Shown here in pieces: positions 61,201-64,000 of a DNA stretch of 64,000 nucleotides. The stretch lies in NCBI RefSeq assembly GCF_002865645.1, contig NW_020194691.1:62001-126000 (forward strand). Direction: 5' to 3'. Every line of letters starts with the position of its first letter. The first letter of the stretch is position 1. A program made the position numbers and the translations under genes. The notes under the pieces are model-generated. The model ran no database searches, was not told where the DNA came from, and was given only the letters and a program-made list of their open reading frames with translations. This DNA comes from Hyaloscypha bicolor E. Its lineage: Eukaryota; Ascomycota; Leotiomycetes; Helotiales; Hyaloscyphaceae.

Positions 61201-63891
61201 ATTAGAAAGCTCTATTAGCCTTCTTTATAAAAAGGATTAGGGACATAAAAGGAAACTAGCTTGGCTTAATAAAGCCCTATTAGAGGTTCTCTTTAAGGAA
61301 GCACTTGATTTCCTATAGCTTATAAGTTAACTATTAACGGAGCGGGAAATACCCTAGGCTCTCTGGGCCTTCGGGATTATTAATCTAAATCTTATAGTTA
61401 TATAATTAATACGGAAATAAGATATTTAATACTTCTTTTAAAAAAATATTTATAAAATCCTTAAACTTTTCTAGTAAGACTCTTGCTAGCTACTATAGCT
61501 TTATCTCTCCTGGCTATTACTTGCCCGGGACAAACTTATTCTCTTACTATAATTCTAGCTCTTTATTAATCTCGAAAAATAATATTATAAAGAAAAGATT
61601 CTTTTTCTTTTATAAGTTTATCTAAAAAGCAGCCGGCGAGATACCTATAATATTAACCGAGGGCCTTAACTAGATCTTATGGCTTTTTTTTAGATAGTAT
61701 AATTTTAATATCCCTATTTCGAGCTTAGGAAAAACTTCTATATTTCCTAAGGCTACTTGTATTTCTTTATAGTATTAAGCTTAATTCTTTTACTATATAT
61801 GGCTTTCTGAGCCCGGGTTAGGAAAAGAATAAGGGGATTTTCTCTTTATAAGCTAAGGTCTCTAGAACTTATCTATAGCTATAGCTTTATTTCTTCTATT
61901 TATATTTTCTTAATACTAGTTACTTTTCCCAGGTTTCAAGTTCTTATATATAGTAATTAGGATCTTATCCTAACCCTTCTTCCTAGGCTAATTATCTAGC
62001 CAGATTAATCTTCTATTCTTGTAATTAATTAGGATACTAGTACTTATAAACTACTATTATTCCAAAATTATATTATACTTGCCTAGCCCTATAACTAGTA
62101 TAAGTACTAGGACCTTCCGTTTATTAATTAAGAGTATAAGCTTAATATAGTAAGTAATAGGTGCGGCCTACTTACTATTAAACCCCCTTATATTATAGGG
62201 TAATACTAATTAAGTAGGCTTAATATCTAGAAATTATTTAATTATTCTTATAAATTTAGAATTAATAAAAGTATATTTATTTACTCTAGTATTAATAAGA
62301 AAAGAAGTCTTAATACCTAATTCATTATTACTAACTATATAAGGGAATATAAATGCTTTATTTCTTAGTAGCTAGCTCAAATTAACTTCTGCTATATTTA
62401 TATAATATAGCCCTAAAAAGGAAACTTCCTTTAAAGGTCCTTATTTCCCTATTCTATATCCTTAAATAGCTTACTTATAGTAAGTACTACTAGCTTAGCC
62501 GCCAAAACTTGCTTTATATACTCTGTCTTGGGCTCTAGATAGTTCCTAGATATATAACTAAATCTATTATAGTTATAATACTTAAGATCTGAGGATCCGG
62601 GCTTCGGGGTAATAGGCTTATCTATTACTAGGGCCTTGGGAGCAGGCTTTATATAAGGGGTGCCTCCTGAGCTTGGCTTATTTATATCTTTATTAGCTTT
62701 CTTAGATACCTATTCTTTCTTTTTATAGCAAGCTTGGATCTACTAGTTATTTGTAATATAGTATTATATGAACTCTATAGTACGAATGGCCGGGTTATTA
62801 TAGTATATAGCTATGGCCTCTTAGAGCTTTCAGGTAAGCTTATTATTTAGGTTATTCTTAAGGTCCTATAGGTTAATATTTCCGTTTACTATATGCCTTA
62901 GGAACAGGATATAGAACTCCTAAAAGGTCTAGCTCTTCTTTATAAATAGCTTCTTAAATACTTGCCGAGTATTATATTTCTTATTTAGGTTACTATATAG
63001 CTTCTCTAGATAAGTATATAGTTCCCTAATAGTCTCATATATATATTAATTATCCTAGTTTAGGCAAGAAAAGATTAATATAAGGGCATAACTACTTATA
63101 TAGCCAGATATATAAATAATCTTAAGGTCTTCTATCTAATAGGTATTAGAGTTACTACGGAGCTTATTCTTAATCTGAACTAACTAATTATTAAAGGTAA
63201 TACTATTCTTAGTTATGCCTTTGAAAATAGGAGAATTAGGGAGTTTAACTAAGTATTTATTTTCTAGAGTAAGGGAACTAGTTATCCCGGTAGGCTATAT
63301 AATAAGCTTCTCGATAATAGCTTTATTCTTTTATAGGGCTTGCTTAGTTTCTCTTAGCTAATTCTAATAATTCTTATTATAGATAAGGATATTATATGTT
63401 TTTAGAATTAGCTTAATAATCTCTTTATATAAAGCCTCTGGATTCCAAAGTAACTTTTAGAACTCTGCCTTTAATAAGGCAGGTCTCTCTTCTTCTTTTA
63501 CTCTCTGGAAAAAAGTATCTTTTCTATTATAAATATTAACGGGATACTCGGATTCCTCAGGAGACTTAATAAGAGGCTCTGGTTCATTTTCTAGTAGTAT
63601 ACTAGTAGTATCTCGCACTATAGCTCCTTCTAACTTGCCTAGTTATTTCGGGACTTGCTTTCTTATAAATCTTTATTTAGTAGTAAGGTTACTAGCCTAT
63701 CCGCTTGTCTGGCTAGTCCAGGGCTTTCTTACCTAGTTATTCTAGGGCTTTCTTTTATTCTAATATTAGTTAACCGGTTCGGGAATAGCTATGGCATATT
63801 ATATTTATACTCATTAAAAACTAATTGAATAGATATTATTTAAATTCTCTATAGAATTAAGAAATAGATAAGCTTTAAATTATATTATGAG

Positions 63892-64000
63892 TATAAGATC
63901 TAGGGCCTAGAAAGTATAGTTAGACTATCTCTATTTTAATAATTTAAAGCTAAAGAGAGAAGAGAATCCCAAAGAAGCCTCGGATCTAAATAATTGCGAG
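63892..64000 (-). repeat. Element D 5' LTR, partial
   Basis: 109 bp match 58024 onward before the window ends. About 145 bp should lie outside if both LTRs have equal length. Confidence 0.85.

Larger units (their letters stand above)
58024..64000 (-). mobile_element. Element D: Ty3/Gypsy retrotransposon of a second family (runs past the window)
   Basis: Minus-strand reading gives a Ty3/Gypsy order: gag with a zinc knuckle at about 62.5 kb, protease, reverse transcriptase (about 61.4-60.9 kb), RNase H (about 60.5-60.2 kb, with the motif around NYDIYDKELLAI visible in mutated form) and integrase towards 59 kb. Its 3' LTR is 58024-58277 with a polypurine tract beside it (complement of 58278-58289), and its 5' LTR starts at 63892. 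It is less AT-saturated than elements A-C, consistent with a later insertion, but still full of stops. Confidence 0.85.

Noticed and set aside
1..64000. tRNA or rRNA genes
   Set aside because: No cloverleaf with A/B-box sequences or rRNA core was recognised by eye on either strand; a covariance-model scan would settle it.

Overview
The window is nuclear DNA of a filamentous ascomycete (Pezizomycotina) with a strongly two-compartment genome. Two AT-rich blocks (about 1-23,870 and 46,250-64,000) consist of LTR retrotransposons eroded by RIP-type C-to-T mutation: nearly every CpA/TpG has become TpA and stop codons fill all frames. Between them is a moderate-GC island (about 23.9-46.2 kb) with short-intron genes of fungal self/non-self recognition families (HET, gasdermin-like, subtilisin S8, DUF7580, DUF6590).

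Left block: a ~13-kb Ty3/Gypsy element (A, 3183-23186) sits inside a small older repeat (E) and is itself split by a Ty1/Copia element (3905-10851). Both insertions are proven by LTR pairs, target-site duplications and an uninterrupted copy elsewhere in the window. A carries a long extra reading frame after pol. Next come a gag-only LTR element (F, 23634-25520), a C-terminal HET-domain relic, a decayed CxxC/coiled-coil gene and a ~108-bp minisatellite.

Gene island: an ankyrin-HET gene (minus, 28922-32667); a gasdermin-like gene (plus, 34139-35020); convergent to it a five-exon DUF7580-subtilisin gene (minus, 35091-38305); and, divergent from the protease across a 309-bp gap, a seven-exon C2H2/DUF6590 gene (plus, 38615-41680). 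The gasdermin/protease pair matches the architecture of the Podospora HET-Q1/HET-Q2 cell-death system, in which the protease trims the gasdermin to release its pore-forming domain. The three-gene cluster is bracketed by a 14-bp direct repeat centred on TCACGTGA.

Right of the island lies a 12/14-TM-type MFS transporter pseudogene broken by a hAT-like element (exonic, 8-bp duplication) and by a solo LTR of family F (intronic, 5-bp duplication). The right block is a second three-deep nest: element B (minus, same family as A) contains element C (plus, same family), which contains a different Gypsy element D (minus) that runs off the window. Exon boundaries given here are hand-derived from GT/AG sites and protein-family continuity, not from transcripts.
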